Source: Longivirga sp036510975 | GTDB taxonomy: Bacteria; Actinomycetota; Actinomycetes; S36-B12; CAIYMF01 | DNA length: 64,000 nt | Assembly: GCA_036510975.1 (NCBI GenBank) | Contig: DATCCY010000065.1 | Coordinates: 1 to 64,000 of the forward strand | Direction of reading: 5' to 3' | Shown: positions 31,835 through 40,309 of the stretch, in pieces | Numbering within the stretch: the first letter of the stretch is position 1 | Layout: every line of letters begins with the position of its first letter | The notes under the pieces: generated by a model | The model's input: only the letters and a program-made list of their open reading frames with translations | Told to the model about the DNA's origin: nothing | Databases searched by the model: none | Position numbers and translations under genes: made by a program

Positions 31835-33454
31835 CTAGTAGCGGAAGCGGCCCACCATGCTTTGCAGCTCGCTGGACATGACCGCGAGCTCCTGGATCGC
31901 CTGCAGCGACTGGTTGACCCCGGCGGCCGTCGACATGGAGGCCTCCGAGACGCCGGTGATGTCGTTGGCGATGTCGGTGGTCGCCGCCGCGGCGTTCGTG
32001 ACGTTGCGGCGCATCTCGTTCGTCGTCGCGATCTGCTCGTCGACGGCCGCGGAGATGACGACCTGGAACTCGGTGATGCCCTGCATGGCCTCGCCGATCT
32101 GACTCACCGAGGCGACGGCGCTCTGCGCGTCGGACTGGATCGCGCCGACGCGACGGCTGATGTCCTCGGTGGCCTGGGCCGTCTCACGGGCGAGGTCCTT
32201 GACCTCGCCGGCGACCACCGCGAAGCCCTTGCCGAGCTCCCCGGCGCGGGCCGCCTCGATGGTCGCGTTGAGCGCCAGCAGGTTGGTCTGCGCGGTCACC
32301 GCGGCGATGACGCGCAGGACCTCGCCGATCTCCTGGCTCGACTCGCCGAGCTTGGTGACGGTCTCGCTGGCGTTGGAGACGACGTCGAGGCAGTGCTGCG
32401 CGACGCGGGCCGCCTCGGTGGTGTTGCGGGCGATCTCGGTGATCGCAGCACCCATCTGCTCGGCGCCGGCGGCGACCGCCTGCACGTTGCTGGACACCCT
32501 CTCCGCGAGGTTGGAGACCGATCCGGCCTGGACGCTGGTCTCCTCGGAGGCGCTGGAGATCTGCATCGTGTTGGCCGAGAGCTCCTCGGCCGCGGCTGCG
32601 ACGGTGTTCGCCGTGCCGGCGACGCGGGAGATGATGTCGGCGATCTGCCCGATGAAGCGGTTGAACAGGGCCGAGATCTCGGTGACCTCGTCGGACCCGT
32701 CCTCCTCGACGCGGGCGGTCAGGTCGCCGTCGCCGTCGGCGATGTCGGCGAGCCGGTCGCGCAGCGCCACGAGCGGCGTGGTGATCGAGCGGATGACGGC
32801 GAGCACGACGACGCCGACGAGGACGAGGCCGAGCAGCAGCACGAGGAGAACGACGACCTTGTTGTGGCCGGCGTCGGCGGAGGCGTCGGAGACGGCCGTC
32901 TTCAGCGCCGCCGTGCTCAGGTCGGTCAGCTTCTGCATCGCGGCGGCCGCGTTGTTGTAGTTGGTGATCTCGGTCGTGAGCACGAGCGTGTTGGCCTTGT
33001 CGATCCCCGCAGGGGTGCCGCTGCGGTAGCCGTCGATGACCTGCGTGTCGGTCTCGTCGAACGCCGCGATCGCGTCCTTCGCCGTCTTGACGAGTGCCGT
33101 CTCGTCGGCCGTCAGCGTGTTGGCCTCGAGCAGCGCCAGCTTCTTCTGCAGGGTTGCGCCGGACGCGAGGAAGGCCTTGCGGCTGTCCGCCGTGTCGTCC
33201 GCCGCGCCCTTGACTCCGCGCAGGACGTCGAAGGCGTAGGCCGTCTGCCACCCGTTGTAGTCGGCTGCCTGGTACTGCAGGGACTGGGCGTCGTTGGCGA
33301 CGTCGGCGGACGCGGCGACCGTTTCCGTGGCGTTCGTGTCGCTGCTGAAGCCGAGGACGGCCACGAGGGCGACCACGGCCACGAGGGTGAGGGGCAGGAC
33401 GGCGAGCGCGATCAGGCGCACCCGGATGGTGAACCGGCGGAGGAAGGCAGTCAT
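31835..33454 (-). CDS. Methyl-accepting chemotaxis protein
   Basis: The 539-residue chemoreceptor has an N-terminal membrane helix (LIALAVLPLTLVAVVALVAV), an extracytoplasmic four-helix-type sensor of about 150 residues, and a second helix (VVVLLVLLLGLVLVGVVVLA). A HAMP domain (TTPLVALRDRLADIADGDGD) and the signalling hairpin follow, the latter with LLALNATIEAARAGELGKGF at the tip. The ATG at 33454 is chosen because the membrane helix follows directly; upstream in-frame residues are unstructured. No cheA, cheW or flagellar genes are in the window. The ligand is unknown; proximity to phenol genes is only suggestive. Confidence 0.92.
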   Translation of the reverse strand: MTAFLRRFTIRVRLIALAVLPLTLVAVVALVAVLGFSSDTNATETVAASADVANDAQSLQYQAADYNGWQTAYAFDVLRGVKGAADDTADSRKAFLASGATLQKKLALLEANTLTADETALVKTAKDAIAAFDETDTQVIDGYRSGTPAGIDKANTLVLTTEITNYNNAAAAMQKLTDLSTAALKTAVSDASADAGHNKVVVLLVLLLGLVLVGVVVLAVIRSITTPLVALRDRLADIADGDGDLTARVEEDGSDEVTEISALFNRFIGQIADIISRVAGTANTVAAAAEELSANTMQISSASEETSVQAGSVSNLAERVSSNVQAVAAGAEQMGAAITEIARNTTEAARVAQHCLDVVSNASETVTKLGESSQEIGEVLRVIAAVTAQTNLLALNATIEAARAGELGKGFAVVAGEVKDLARETAQATEDISRRVGAIQSDAQSAVASVSQIGEAMQGITEFQVVISAAVDEQIATTNEMRRNVTNAAAATTDIANDITGVSEASMSTAAGVNQSLQAIQELAVMSSELQSMVGRFRY

Positions 33455-33571
33455 GGGTGGCGGAGACCTCACGATCGCGGCGCGCCCGACTTGGCACACC
33501 TGTGACGTCTCCCTATCGCCCGCGACACCGCCGACCTGAGCGGAACGACACCCCGGGTCGCGCGGCTCGGG

Positions 33572-33991
33572 TCAGGGCACCATGCCGTAGGCGTACGTCG
33601 GACGCACCCGCAGGACGAGGCGGTGGTCGGCGACCATGGCCCGGCGGTAGTCGTCCCAGTCTGGGTGCTCCCCCGACATCGCCCGGTAGTAGGCCACGAG
33701 CTCGTCGCAGGTCGCGTCGGCCGGATCCTGCGCCACCGGCGAGAGCTCGGCCAGCCCCTCGAGCACGGCGTAGGACCAGAAGTCGTCGGCCAGGACGTGC
33801 ACCGAGACACGCGGGTCCCGCCGGAGGTTGCGGGTCTTGGCGCGGGTGTCGGTGAGCGAGACCCGGACCACGCCGTCGCCGTCGGTCCACTGGCGCACGT
33901 GGGAGGACTGCGGCCGGCCGTCGGCCTTGAGAGTCACGAGGACCGCGTTGGGGTGCGTGCGTGCGTAGTCGAGCGCCGTGGCCAGCTCCAT
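33572..33991 (-). CDS. PPOX-class F420-dependent enzyme
   Basis: The 139-residue split-barrel flavin/deazaflavin-binding protein has an N-terminal helix ELATALDYARTHPNAVLVTL, then GRPQSSHVRQW and DTRAKTRNLRRDPRVSVHVL, the run typical of F420-using PPOX family members, and a C-terminal LVLRVRPTYAYGMVP. The ATG at 33991 is used; the nine residues before it in frame add nothing to the fold. It is probably a cytosolic oxidoreductase on small substrates and stands alone. Confidence 0.78.
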   Translation of the reverse strand: MELATALDYARTHPNAVLVTLKADGRPQSSHVRQWTDGDGVVRVSLTDTRAKTRNLRRDPRVSVHVLADDFWSYAVLEGLAELSPVAQDPADATCDELVAYYRAMSGEHPDWDDYRRAMVADHRLVLRVRPTYAYGMVP

Positions 33992-34138
33992 GGCGCCCAC
34001 GGTAGGTGGCGACCGCACCCGGGCGGCCCGGATTCCCAGGAACCCGTGACCTTGTTCTCAGCGTTTGCGCAGGTTCGCGATGGACAATGACTCGTCACAG
34101 CCGCGTCGGCGCGCTCGCCGGCAGTCGAGAGGACCACC

Positions 34139-34846
34139 ATGGACGAGCAGGGCCGCCCCGGCTGGAACCCGCCCGAGGACCTCGGTTCAGTCCCCGTCCC
34201 GAACGCGGCACCGAAGGCCGCCGGACCTCGTCGGTCCCGCGTCGGCACCGGCATCGCCGTCGCGGCGATCGGGATCGGCGCGCTGGGCGTCGCGGGCACG
34301 GCGTACGCGTCGTCGGCGAGCTCGACGCCGGTCACCAGCGTCCGCAACGTCTCCTACGAGACCGCGGGCGCCACCGGAGCGTCCGGCGCGGCCGGGGCGC
34401 ACGGGCACGGGTGGGGCCGCGGGGACGGCGGCCCGGGCATGCGCGGCCACGGCGGCTTCGGTGGCGGCCTCGGCTTCGGGCTCGGCGGCGCGGTGCGCGG
34501 CTCCGCCTCGGTGCCCAAGGCCGGCGGCGGCTACCAGACGATCGACATGCAGACCGGCAAGGTCGACACCGTCGACTCCACCTCCATCAGCGTCACCAGC
34601 GCCGACGGCGTCACGTGGGACTACGTCGTGAACGCGAGCACCCTCGTCCACGCGAAGAGCGCCGGCATCGGCGCCGTCGCTGTCGGCGACACGGTGATCG
34701 TCACTGCCGTGGAGAACGGCTCGACGCGCACGGCGCTGCAGATCGTCGACCGCACCCAGGTCGACGCCGGGCGCCAGCAGTGGGCTCCCAAGCACTCCTC
34801 CGGCGCGACGGGCCAGAGCGGCCCGAACCCCACCCAGACGGGCTGA
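34139..34846 (+). CDS. Membrane-anchored or secreted protein with Gly/His-rich linker
   Basis: The 235-residue protein has a polar N-terminus, one membrane or signal segment (GTGIAVAAIGIGALGVAGTAYA, residues about 36-58) and a glycine- and histidine-rich linker (GHGWGRGDGG and FGGGLGFGLGG). A C-terminal beta domain resembles DUF5666 (DTVDSTSISVTSADGVTW and AVAVGDTVIVTAV). Function unknown; the linker could bind metal or sit in the cell wall. The start has AGAGGACC upstream. Confidence 0.65.
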   Translation: MDEQGRPGWNPPEDLGSVPVPNAAPKAAGPRRSRVGTGIAVAAIGIGALGVAGTAYASSASSTPVTSVRNVSYETAGATGASGAAGAHGHGWGRGDGGPGMRGHGGFGGGLGFGLGGAVRGSASVPKAGGGYQTIDMQTGKVDTVDSTSISVTSADGVTWDYVVNASTLVHAKSAGIGAVAVGDTVIVTAVENGSTRTALQIVDRTQVDAGRQQWAPKHSSGATGQSGPNPTQTG

Positions 34847-34903
34847 TCGGACGGGGGCTGGGCGGCTGGTCGACCGCACAGCCCCGGCCCGGTCGGCTGG
34901 GGT

Positions 34904-35413
34904 TCACCAGCCCATCGAGCCAGGCGCGCCCTTGAACGGCCCGACGACCTCAGCGGTGATCCAGCCGCCGTAGAAGCCGCCCTCCTGTGGGCGCACCGTC
35001 TCGCCGTCGACCGTGCAGCGGTCCATCCGGCCGGGGTAGACCGCCACGTGGTCGACGAGTGCGGCGAACCGGGGGAAGGGCGAGGGATAGGTCCAGGCGG
35101 CCGCCGGTGCGACCAGCGTCCCGCCGACGACGTCGAGGTAGTCCGCAGTGCCCTTCCACTCGCAGAAGCTCGATCCCGCTGCGGCCCGCAGCGCACCCTC
35201 GGCCCAGTCGCCGACGGGGAGGTACCACGACGGCGGGTGCGAGGTCTCGAGCACCTGCAGCGCGCGACCGGTGCGGCACACCTCGACACCCCCGAGGACG
35301 ACCACCACGAGGGCGGACGACGCGCGCAGGGCGGGAGGCCGGGGGTAGTCCCAGACCGACTCCTGGCCCGGTCCCGGTACCTCCGCGACGACGCCCGGAG
35401 GCGGAGACGGCAC
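34904..35413 (-). CDS. DUF427 protein
   Basis: About 169 residues. Typical DUF427 features are QESVWDYPRPPAL, VVVLGGVEVCRTGRALQVLETSHPPSWYLP, the SFCEWKGTADY motif and a C-terminal YPGRMDRCTVDGETV. The family is a small beta-rich fold of unknown enzymatic function, common in actinobacteria. The longer open frame overlaps the DUF3618 gene entirely out of frame; the GTG at 35413, seven bases after that gene's stop, is the sensible start though its ribosome site is weak. Confidence 0.75.
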   Translation of the reverse strand: MPSPPPGVVAEVPGPGQESVWDYPRPPALRASSALVVVVLGGVEVCRTGRALQVLETSHPPSWYLPVGDWAEGALRAAAGSSFCEWKGTADYLDVVGGTLVAPAAAWTYPSPFPRFAALVDHVAVYPGRMDRCTVDGETVRPQEGGFYGGWITAEVVGPFKGAPGSMGW

Positions 35414-35420
35414 GATGAGG

Positions 35421-36053
35421 TCAGCGACGGCGACGGCGCAGGAGCACGCCGAGCCCCACGACCGCCACGACCGCACCGACGGCCACGAGGACCCGGTCGG
35501 GCTTGATGCCGCCGTACTCGTCGACGAAGACGCCCTTGACCTTGTCGAGCTGGCGCTGGGCAACGTTGCGCGGGCTCACGTACTCCTGCAGGTCGTCGAT
35601 GCGACCGGCGAGCCGCTCGCGGGTCGCATCGAGGTCGGCCTCGATCTCGTCCATCGTCCGCGGCACCGGGGGTGAGTCGTCGGTGGCGCCGTCGACCGCG
35701 TCCTTGGCCGCATCGACCGCCTTGCCGGTCTGCGCCTTCGTCGTGTCGACGGCCTTCGCGGTCCCGGCCTTGACGGAGTCGGTCGCCTTGGCGGTGCCGG
35801 CCTTGACGGTGTCGGCGGCCTTCGCGGTCTCGGCCTTCGCCGTATCGGCAGCCTTCTCGGCGCCGGCCTTGACGTTCTCGGTCGCCGTGGCGGTCTCGGC
35901 CTTGACGGTGTCGGCCGCCTTGGCGGCCTCGGTCTTCGCGGACTCGGCGGTCTTCGCCGCACTGTCCACCACCGGCGCGGAGGCGTCCGCGGCCTTGTCG
36001 GCAGCGGTGTCGAGGGCGGCGGCGGCCTTGTCGGTCAGGGAGGCATCGGTCAC
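35421..36053 (-). CDS. DUF3618 protein with LEA-like repeats
   Basis: 210 residues in three parts. Residues about 10-125 are Ala/Lys/Thr/Asp/Glu repeats of the type AKAADTVKAGTAKATDSVKAG, close to 11-residue amphipathic LEA/apolipoprotein repeats. Residues about 130-185 match DUF3618 (MDEIEADLDATRERLAGRID...YVSPRNVAQRQLDKVKG). A C-terminal membrane helix (VLVAVGAVVAVVGLGVLL) and an RRRRR tail follow. DUF3618 proteins are small membrane proteins of unknown role in cell-envelope clusters; the long repeat region is unusual and may protect or coat membranes. Confidence 0.75.
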   Translation of the reverse strand: MTDASLTDKAAAALDTAADKAADASAPVVDSAAKTAESAKTEAAKAADTVKAETATATENVKAGAEKAADTAKAETAKAADTVKAGTAKATDSVKAGTAKAVDTTKAQTGKAVDAAKDAVDGATDDSPPVPRTMDEIEADLDATRERLAGRIDDLQEYVSPRNVAQRQLDKVKGVFVDEYGGIKPDRVLVAVGAVVAVVGLGVLLRRRRR

Positions 36054-36135
36054 GTGCGTGAGCCTACGCCGGGACCGGCGACGGCTGCCACGGGACGGCG
36101 TGATCGGAGGCGCACTCGCCGCCGGTCGCCACCGA

Positions 36136-37434
36136 TCAGCGGGCGCTGCCCGTCCCGGCCTCGGCTGCGACGTCCTCCGTGTCGTGGCCGTGACCGTCGT
36201 CGTGCAGGCTGCCGTCCGCGTGCACGTGCGCCTGCGTCGGCAGCTCGACGGTCTCCTCGGGCCCGGCCCGGGTCACCGGATCGGAGCCGTACGCCGGCCG
36301 CACGGGCTTGAGGTTCTGCGACCACTTCTCCTCGACGCGCCCGACGTACCAGACGACCACGGCGACGACCCAGGTGACGACGAAGACGCCGACGATGATG
36401 AACCCGACGTTGTTGAGGTCGAGGCCGCCGACGGCCGCCAGCGGACCGTCCGTGATCGCGAGCTTCTGGGTGACGATCGAGACGATCTCGATGACGCCGA
36501 TGACGAGGGCGACCGCGACCGAGAGCCCGGTGATGACGATGTTGTAGTAGATCTTGCGCACCGGCTGGGAGAAGGCCCAGCCGTAAGCGAAGATCATGAA
36601 CACGCCGTCGATCGAGTCGAGCAGGCTCATGCCTGCGGCGAACAGCACCGGCAGGCAGAGGATCGCGTACCAGGGCAGCGAGAAGGCCGCGGCGCCACCG
36701 GCCAGGACGAGCAGCGACACCTCGGTCGCGGTGTCGAAGCCGAGGCCGAACAACAGGCCCACGGGGTACATGTGCCGCGGCTTGCGGACCGCCTTGGTCA
36801 CCCCGCCGAGGATCCGGTTCATGAAGCCGCGCTGCGAGAGGTGGTGGTCGAGCTCGACCTCGTCGAAGTCGCCCTGCCTCATCCCCTGGAACACGCGATA
36901 GATCTTCATGAGCACGACGAGGTTCAGGATCCCGATGAGGATGAGGAAGGTGCCCGACACGCTGGTGCCGATGAGGCCGAGGGTGTTCTGCAGCGCGGAG
37001 TTGCCGTCCTCGACCTGACCGACGAGCGACTTCACGCCGATGCTGAGCAGGAAGCACAGGCCGAAGACGACGCTGGAGTGGCCGAGGGAGAACCAGAACC
37101 CGACCGACACCGGCTTCTGGCCGTCGGTGAGCAGCTTGCGGGTGGTGTTGTCGATGGCGGCGATGTGGTCGGCGTCGAACGCGTGGCGCATGCCGAGCGT
37201 GTACGCCGTCACGCCGAGGCCGATGCCGAAGATGCCGGAGGCGCCGACGCGCAGGTGCATCGGGGCGACGATCGCGATGAGCGTGCCCCAGCCCAGGACG
37301 TGCAGGAAGGCGACGAAGCCGGCCATCCCCGCCAGCACGGCCCACTCCTTGCGCCCGAGGGCGATGCGGCGTTCGGGGAGGGCCTCGTCGATCAGGGCCT
37401 GCTCGTCCGGGGTAACGATCGGCTGCGCGGTCAT
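36136..37434 (-). CDS. Nickel/cobalt permease (HoxN/NixA family)
   Basis: The 432-residue membrane permease has the family signature RHAFDADHIAAIDNTTRK in helix II (the H-A-x4-D-H metal site near residue 80), and further conserved GFWFSLGHSSVVF and LGFDTATE segments. About eight helices are visible, and a His/Asp-rich tail (HVHADGSLHDDGHGHDTED) could bind metal. It imports Ni2+ or Co2+ at high affinity. The ATG at 37434 is chosen because the conserved fold starts about 35 residues later; upstream in-frame sequence is atypical. No metal enzyme is encoded next to it. Confidence 0.88.
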   Translation of the reverse strand: MTAQPIVTPDEQALIDEALPERRIALGRKEWAVLAGMAGFVAFLHVLGWGTLIAIVAPMHLRVGASGIFGIGLGVTAYTLGMRHAFDADHIAAIDNTTRKLLTDGQKPVSVGFWFSLGHSSVVFGLCFLLSIGVKSLVGQVEDGNSALQNTLGLIGTSVSGTFLILIGILNLVVLMKIYRVFQGMRQGDFDEVELDHHLSQRGFMNRILGGVTKAVRKPRHMYPVGLLFGLGFDTATEVSLLVLAGGAAAFSLPWYAILCLPVLFAAGMSLLDSIDGVFMIFAYGWAFSQPVRKIYYNIVITGLSVAVALVIGVIEIVSIVTQKLAITDGPLAAVGGLDLNNVGFIIVGVFVVTWVVAVVVWYVGRVEEKWSQNLKPVRPAYGSDPVTRAGPEETVELPTQAHVHADGSLHDDGHGHDTEDVAAEAGTGSAR

Positions 37435-37592
37435 GGGGGCCAGGCTACTGCCAAGTCTTTGCACCTGCGACTGGAAGGCGATTGGGTACGCCGACCTGCG
37501 CCGACGCCGGCCACGACCACCGGGACGAGGCCGCCCTCGGGTCAGGGCACTAGCCTCGCGGTGATCCGCGACCCCCGCATCCTGGAGCCACG

Positions 37593-38090
37593 ATGTCCGA
37601 GCCCACGTCCGCCGCCGTCCGTCTCGAGCCCGGTGACGCCGCACCCGCCCTCGACCTCCCGGACGACGCCGGCCACGTGCACACCTGGGCGCAGTACGCC
37701 GGTCGGCGAGTGGTGCTCTACGTCTACCCAGCGGCGATGACGCCCGGCTGCACCACGCAGGCCTGCGACTTCCGCGACTCCCTGGACTCGCTGCACGCCG
37801 CCGGCATCACGGTCCTCGGCCTGTCCCCCGACAAGCCCGAGAAGCTGGCGAAGTTCCGCGAGCGCGACGGGCTCACGTTCGCGCTGCTGTCCGATCCCGA
37901 CAGGAAGGTGCTCACCGCCTACGGCGCCTACGGCGAGAAGAAGCTCTACGGCAAGACCGTGGTCGGCGTGATCCGCTCCACCTTCGTCGTCGACGTGGAC
38001 GCGACCGGCGGCGCCACGATCGAACGGGCGATGTACGCCGTCAAGGCCACCGGCCACGTGGCGAAGCTGCGCAGGGAGCTCGGCGTCTAG
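37593..38090 (+). CDS. bcp: Peroxiredoxin, BCP type
   Basis: The 165-residue atypical 2-Cys peroxiredoxin carries peroxidatic Cys53 and resolving Cys58 in PGCTTQACDF, preceded by the conserved VLYVYPAAMT. FALLSDPDRKVLTAYGAYGEK and TFVVD complete the fold. It reduces hydrogen peroxide and organic hydroperoxides using thioredoxin. It diverges from the Ni/Co permease and is followed by the convergent CsoR-type gene. Confidence 0.92.
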   Translation: MSEPTSAAVRLEPGDAAPALDLPDDAGHVHTWAQYAGRRVVLYVYPAAMTPGCTTQACDFRDSLDSLHAAGITVLGLSPDKPEKLAKFRERDGLTFALLSDPDRKVLTAYGAYGEKKLYGKTVVGVIRSTFVVDVDATGGATIERAMYAVKATGHVAKLRRELGV

Positions 38091-38128
38091 CTCGACGCGC
38101 GAGCCCGCGTCTCGCGGCGCGAGCGGGG

Positions 38129-38431
38129 TCAGGCCAGGGACAGGAACAGCTTCTCGAGGCGGCTGCGGTCCAGCGGAGGCGCCTCACCCCTGTGCTCGGC
38201 CTCGATGCACGCCGTGAGCCCGCACGACACGATCGTGAACGCGGCACGGTCGACGGCCTTCGACGCGGCCGAGAGCTGGGTGACGATGTCCTCGCAGTCG
38301 CGGCCTGCCTCGATCATCGCGAGCACCCCGTCGATCTGGCCGCGCGCACGGCGCAGCCGGGTCGCGACGGCCGCGGCCGACTCCTCGTCCATCTGCATGC
38401 GGAACTCCTGCGGGTTCGGGTCGGTGCTCAT
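38129..38431 (-). CDS. CsoR/CstR-like thiol-sensing repressor
   Basis: The 100-residue four-helix repressor is of the CsoR/FrmR/CstR family (RLRRARGQIDGVLAMIEAGRDCEDIVTQ split by normal variation). Cys46 and Cys75 are 29 residues apart, as in CsoR and CstR. The position of the copper-ligand His (46+25 = 71) is Gly, with Cys70 beside it. Loss of the His with both Cys kept fits a persulfide sensor (CstR) rather than a copper sensor. The neighbouring CoA-disulfide reductase-rhodanese fusion supports this. It is translated after that gene through a mini-ORF ladder and has a likely operator at 40242-40255. Confidence 0.85.
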   Translation of the reverse strand: MSTDPNPQEFRMQMDEESAAAVATRLRRARGQIDGVLAMIEAGRDCEDIVTQLSAASKAVDRAAFTIVSCGLTACIEAEHRGEAPPLDRSRLEKLFLSLA

Positions 38432-38500
38432 GACTGGTCCGTGCCGGTGCTCATGACTGGTCCGTGCCGGTGCTCATGGCGGGTTCGTGCCGGTGATCAT
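38424..38500 (-). repeat. 23-base tandem repeats forming overlapped mini-ORFs
   Basis: Three full copies (38424-38446, 38447-38469, 38470-38492) and a partial one span the reductase-repressor junction. On the minus strand each copy holds ATG, and the 9-codon frames MITGTNPP-stop, MSTGTDQS-stop and MSTGTDQS-stop follow one another, each stop overlapping the next ATG as ATGA. The first ATG overlaps the reductase stop and the last stop overlaps the repressor ATG. No Shine-Dalgarno is seen in the array. Confidence 0.85.
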
Positions 38501-40224
38501 GACGACACCGGTGCGGGCCGGCGTACAGAGTCCACCACGATCGGGGCGTCCGGGCGAGCAGCGCGCAGGGTCGTGAGGCCGCCGTCGAGGCTGGCCGAGT
38601 CCAGGCCGTGGGCGGTGAGCACCCGGTGGGCGAGGTAGGAGCGGAAGCCGCTCGCGCACAGGACACGCACGGGACGACCGTCGGCCGCCGACACCACCTC
38701 GTCGAGTCGCTCGCGCAGCTCGGTGTGGGCGACGTTGAGCGAGCCGGGCAGATGGCCCACCTCGAACTCGGTCCGCGAGCGCACGTCGAGCAGCAGGACG
38801 GAGCCGTCGAGCACCGCGTCGAGGTCGCCGGCCGACCACGTCGTGAGCATCCCGTCGAGCACGTTCTGGGCGAGGAAGCCGGCCATGTTGACGGCGTCCT
38901 TCGCGCTGCCGAACGGCGGGGCGTAGGCGAGCTCGAGCTCGGCGAGGTCGTCCACCGTCATGCCGGCGCGCAGCGCCGTCGCGAGCACGTCGATGCGCTT
39001 GTCGACGCCGGCCCCGCCGACCGCCTGAGCCCCGAGGAGACGGCCGTCGGGCGCGAAGATCACCGCGAGGTGGATCTGCTCGGCGCCGGGGTAGTAGCCG
39101 GCGTGGTTGCCGGGGTGCAGGTGCACGACGCGATGCTCGACGCCCGCAGCGGTCAGGCGCCGCGAGGTCGGGCCCGTGACGGCCGCGGTGAGGCCGAACA
39201 CGCGCACGATCGCCGTGCCGAGGACGGGACCCGAGGCGGCCTTGCGCCCCATGATCGCGTCGGCCGCGATGCGGCCCTGGCGGTTGGCCGGTCCCGCGAG
39301 CGGGACGACGCCGGGTGCACCGGTCACGAGGTCGGTCACCTGGGTCGCGTCGCCGACCGCCCAGATGTGCGGATCGCTCGTCTGCTGCGACGGGCTGACC
39401 ACGACCGCGCCGGCGGGCGAGAGCTCGAGGCCCGCGGCGCGCGCGAGCTCGCTCGAGGGGCGCACGCCGACTCCGAGGAGCACGACGTCGGCCCCGATGC
39501 GCTCGCCGTCGGACAGGACGACGTCGACCGCGTGGCCCGTGCTGGAGTCCTCGACGGCGACGAGCCCGGTACCGGTCCGGACGTCGACGTCGTGGGCGAG
39601 CAGCTCGGCCTCGATCATGCTCGCCATGTCCGCGTCGATCGCGGGGAGGACCTGGGGGGCCAGCTCGAGCAGGCAGACCTCGAGACCGCGGTGACGGAAG
39701 GCCTCGACGGTCTCGAGGCCGATGAACCCGGCGCCGACGACGACCGCCGAGCGCGCACCGGCGTCGAGCAGGGCGCGCAGCGCGTCGGCGTCCGGCACGG
39801 TGCGCAGGGTCCGCACCTGGGGACGGTCGACGCCGGGCAGCGGCGGCACGATCGGCTCCGCACCGGTCGCGAGCACGAGCGCGTCGTAGCCGATCAGCTC
39901 GTCCGTGCCGGACTCGAGGTCGCGTACGACCACGGTGCGGGCGTCGCGGTCGATCGCGGTCACCTCGTGCCGCGTGCGGACGTCGAGATCGAGCGAGGCG
40001 TGCAGCGACTCGGGCGTGTGGAGCAGGAGCGCGGAGCGCTGACGGATCTCCCCGCCGACGTGGTAGGGCAGGCCGCAGTTGGCGAAGGAGACGTCGGGCC
40101 CGCGCTCGAGCACCACGATCTGCGCCGTCTCGTCGAGGCGGCGCAGCCGCGCCGCCGCCGACATGCCGCCGGCCACCCCTCCGACCACCACCACCCGCGT
40201 CGCTGCCGCTCCTCGTGTCGTCAT
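38497..40224 (-). CDS. CoA-disulfide reductase-rhodanese fusion (CoADR-Rhd)
   Basis: 575 residues. The N-terminal FAD/NAD(P)H disulfide reductase has VVVGGVAGGMSAAARLRRLDE, active-site Cys50 in SFANCGLPYH, NAD-binding VVVGAGFIGLE and AGPANRQGRIAADAI. A C-terminal rhodanese domain (LLLDVRSRTEFEVGHLPGSLN) carries catalytic Cys523 in CASGFRS. Such fusions reduce CoA disulfides, per- and polysulfides and handle sulfane sulfur. The start lies 18 bases from the TACCCC-CT-GGGGTA operator, so the adjacent CsoR/CstR-like repressor probably controls it. Confidence 0.9.
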   Translation of the reverse strand: MTTRGAAATRVVVVGGVAGGMSAAARLRRLDETAQIVVLERGPDVSFANCGLPYHVGGEIRQRSALLLHTPESLHASLDLDVRTRHEVTAIDRDARTVVVRDLESGTDELIGYDALVLATGAEPIVPPLPGVDRPQVRTLRTVPDADALRALLDAGARSAVVVGAGFIGLETVEAFRHRGLEVCLLELAPQVLPAIDADMASMIEAELLAHDVDVRTGTGLVAVEDSSTGHAVDVVLSDGERIGADVVLLGVGVRPSSELARAAGLELSPAGAVVVSPSQQTSDPHIWAVGDATQVTDLVTGAPGVVPLAGPANRQGRIAADAIMGRKAASGPVLGTAIVRVFGLTAAVTGPTSRRLTAAGVEHRVVHLHPGNHAGYYPGAEQIHLAVIFAPDGRLLGAQAVGGAGVDKRIDVLATALRAGMTVDDLAELELAYAPPFGSAKDAVNMAGFLAQNVLDGMLTTWSAGDLDAVLDGSVLLLDVRSRTEFEVGHLPGSLNVAHTELRERLDEVVSAADGRPVRVLCASGFRSYLAHRVLTAHGLDSASLDGGLTTLRAARPDAPIVVDSVRRPAPVSS

Positions 40225-40241
40225 GCGTCCAGTGTGTCACA

Positions 40242-40255
40242 TACCCCCTGGGGTA
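40242..40255. promoter_or_regulatory. CsoR/CstR-type operator TACCCC-CT-GGGGTA
   Basis: A perfect inverted repeat in the 85-base gap between the divergent reductase and MFS genes. A G/C tract flanked by TA on each side is the usual box of CsoR-family repressors, and such a repressor is encoded downstream of the reductase. Confidence 0.7.
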
Positions 40256-40309
40256 CCACCTGGACGCATCCGTGAGCCTCCTCACCCACCCGCGTGGGAG
40301 GCTCGCGCC

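Noticed and set aside
35503..37740. 745-codon plus-strand frame
   Set aside because: Antisense shadow of the DUF3618 and nickel permease genes, both of which have clear families and starts.
38424..38500. Short CRISPR-like array
   Set aside because: The 23-base units are directly abutting with no spacers and overlap coding sequence; they are tandem duplications at a gene junction.
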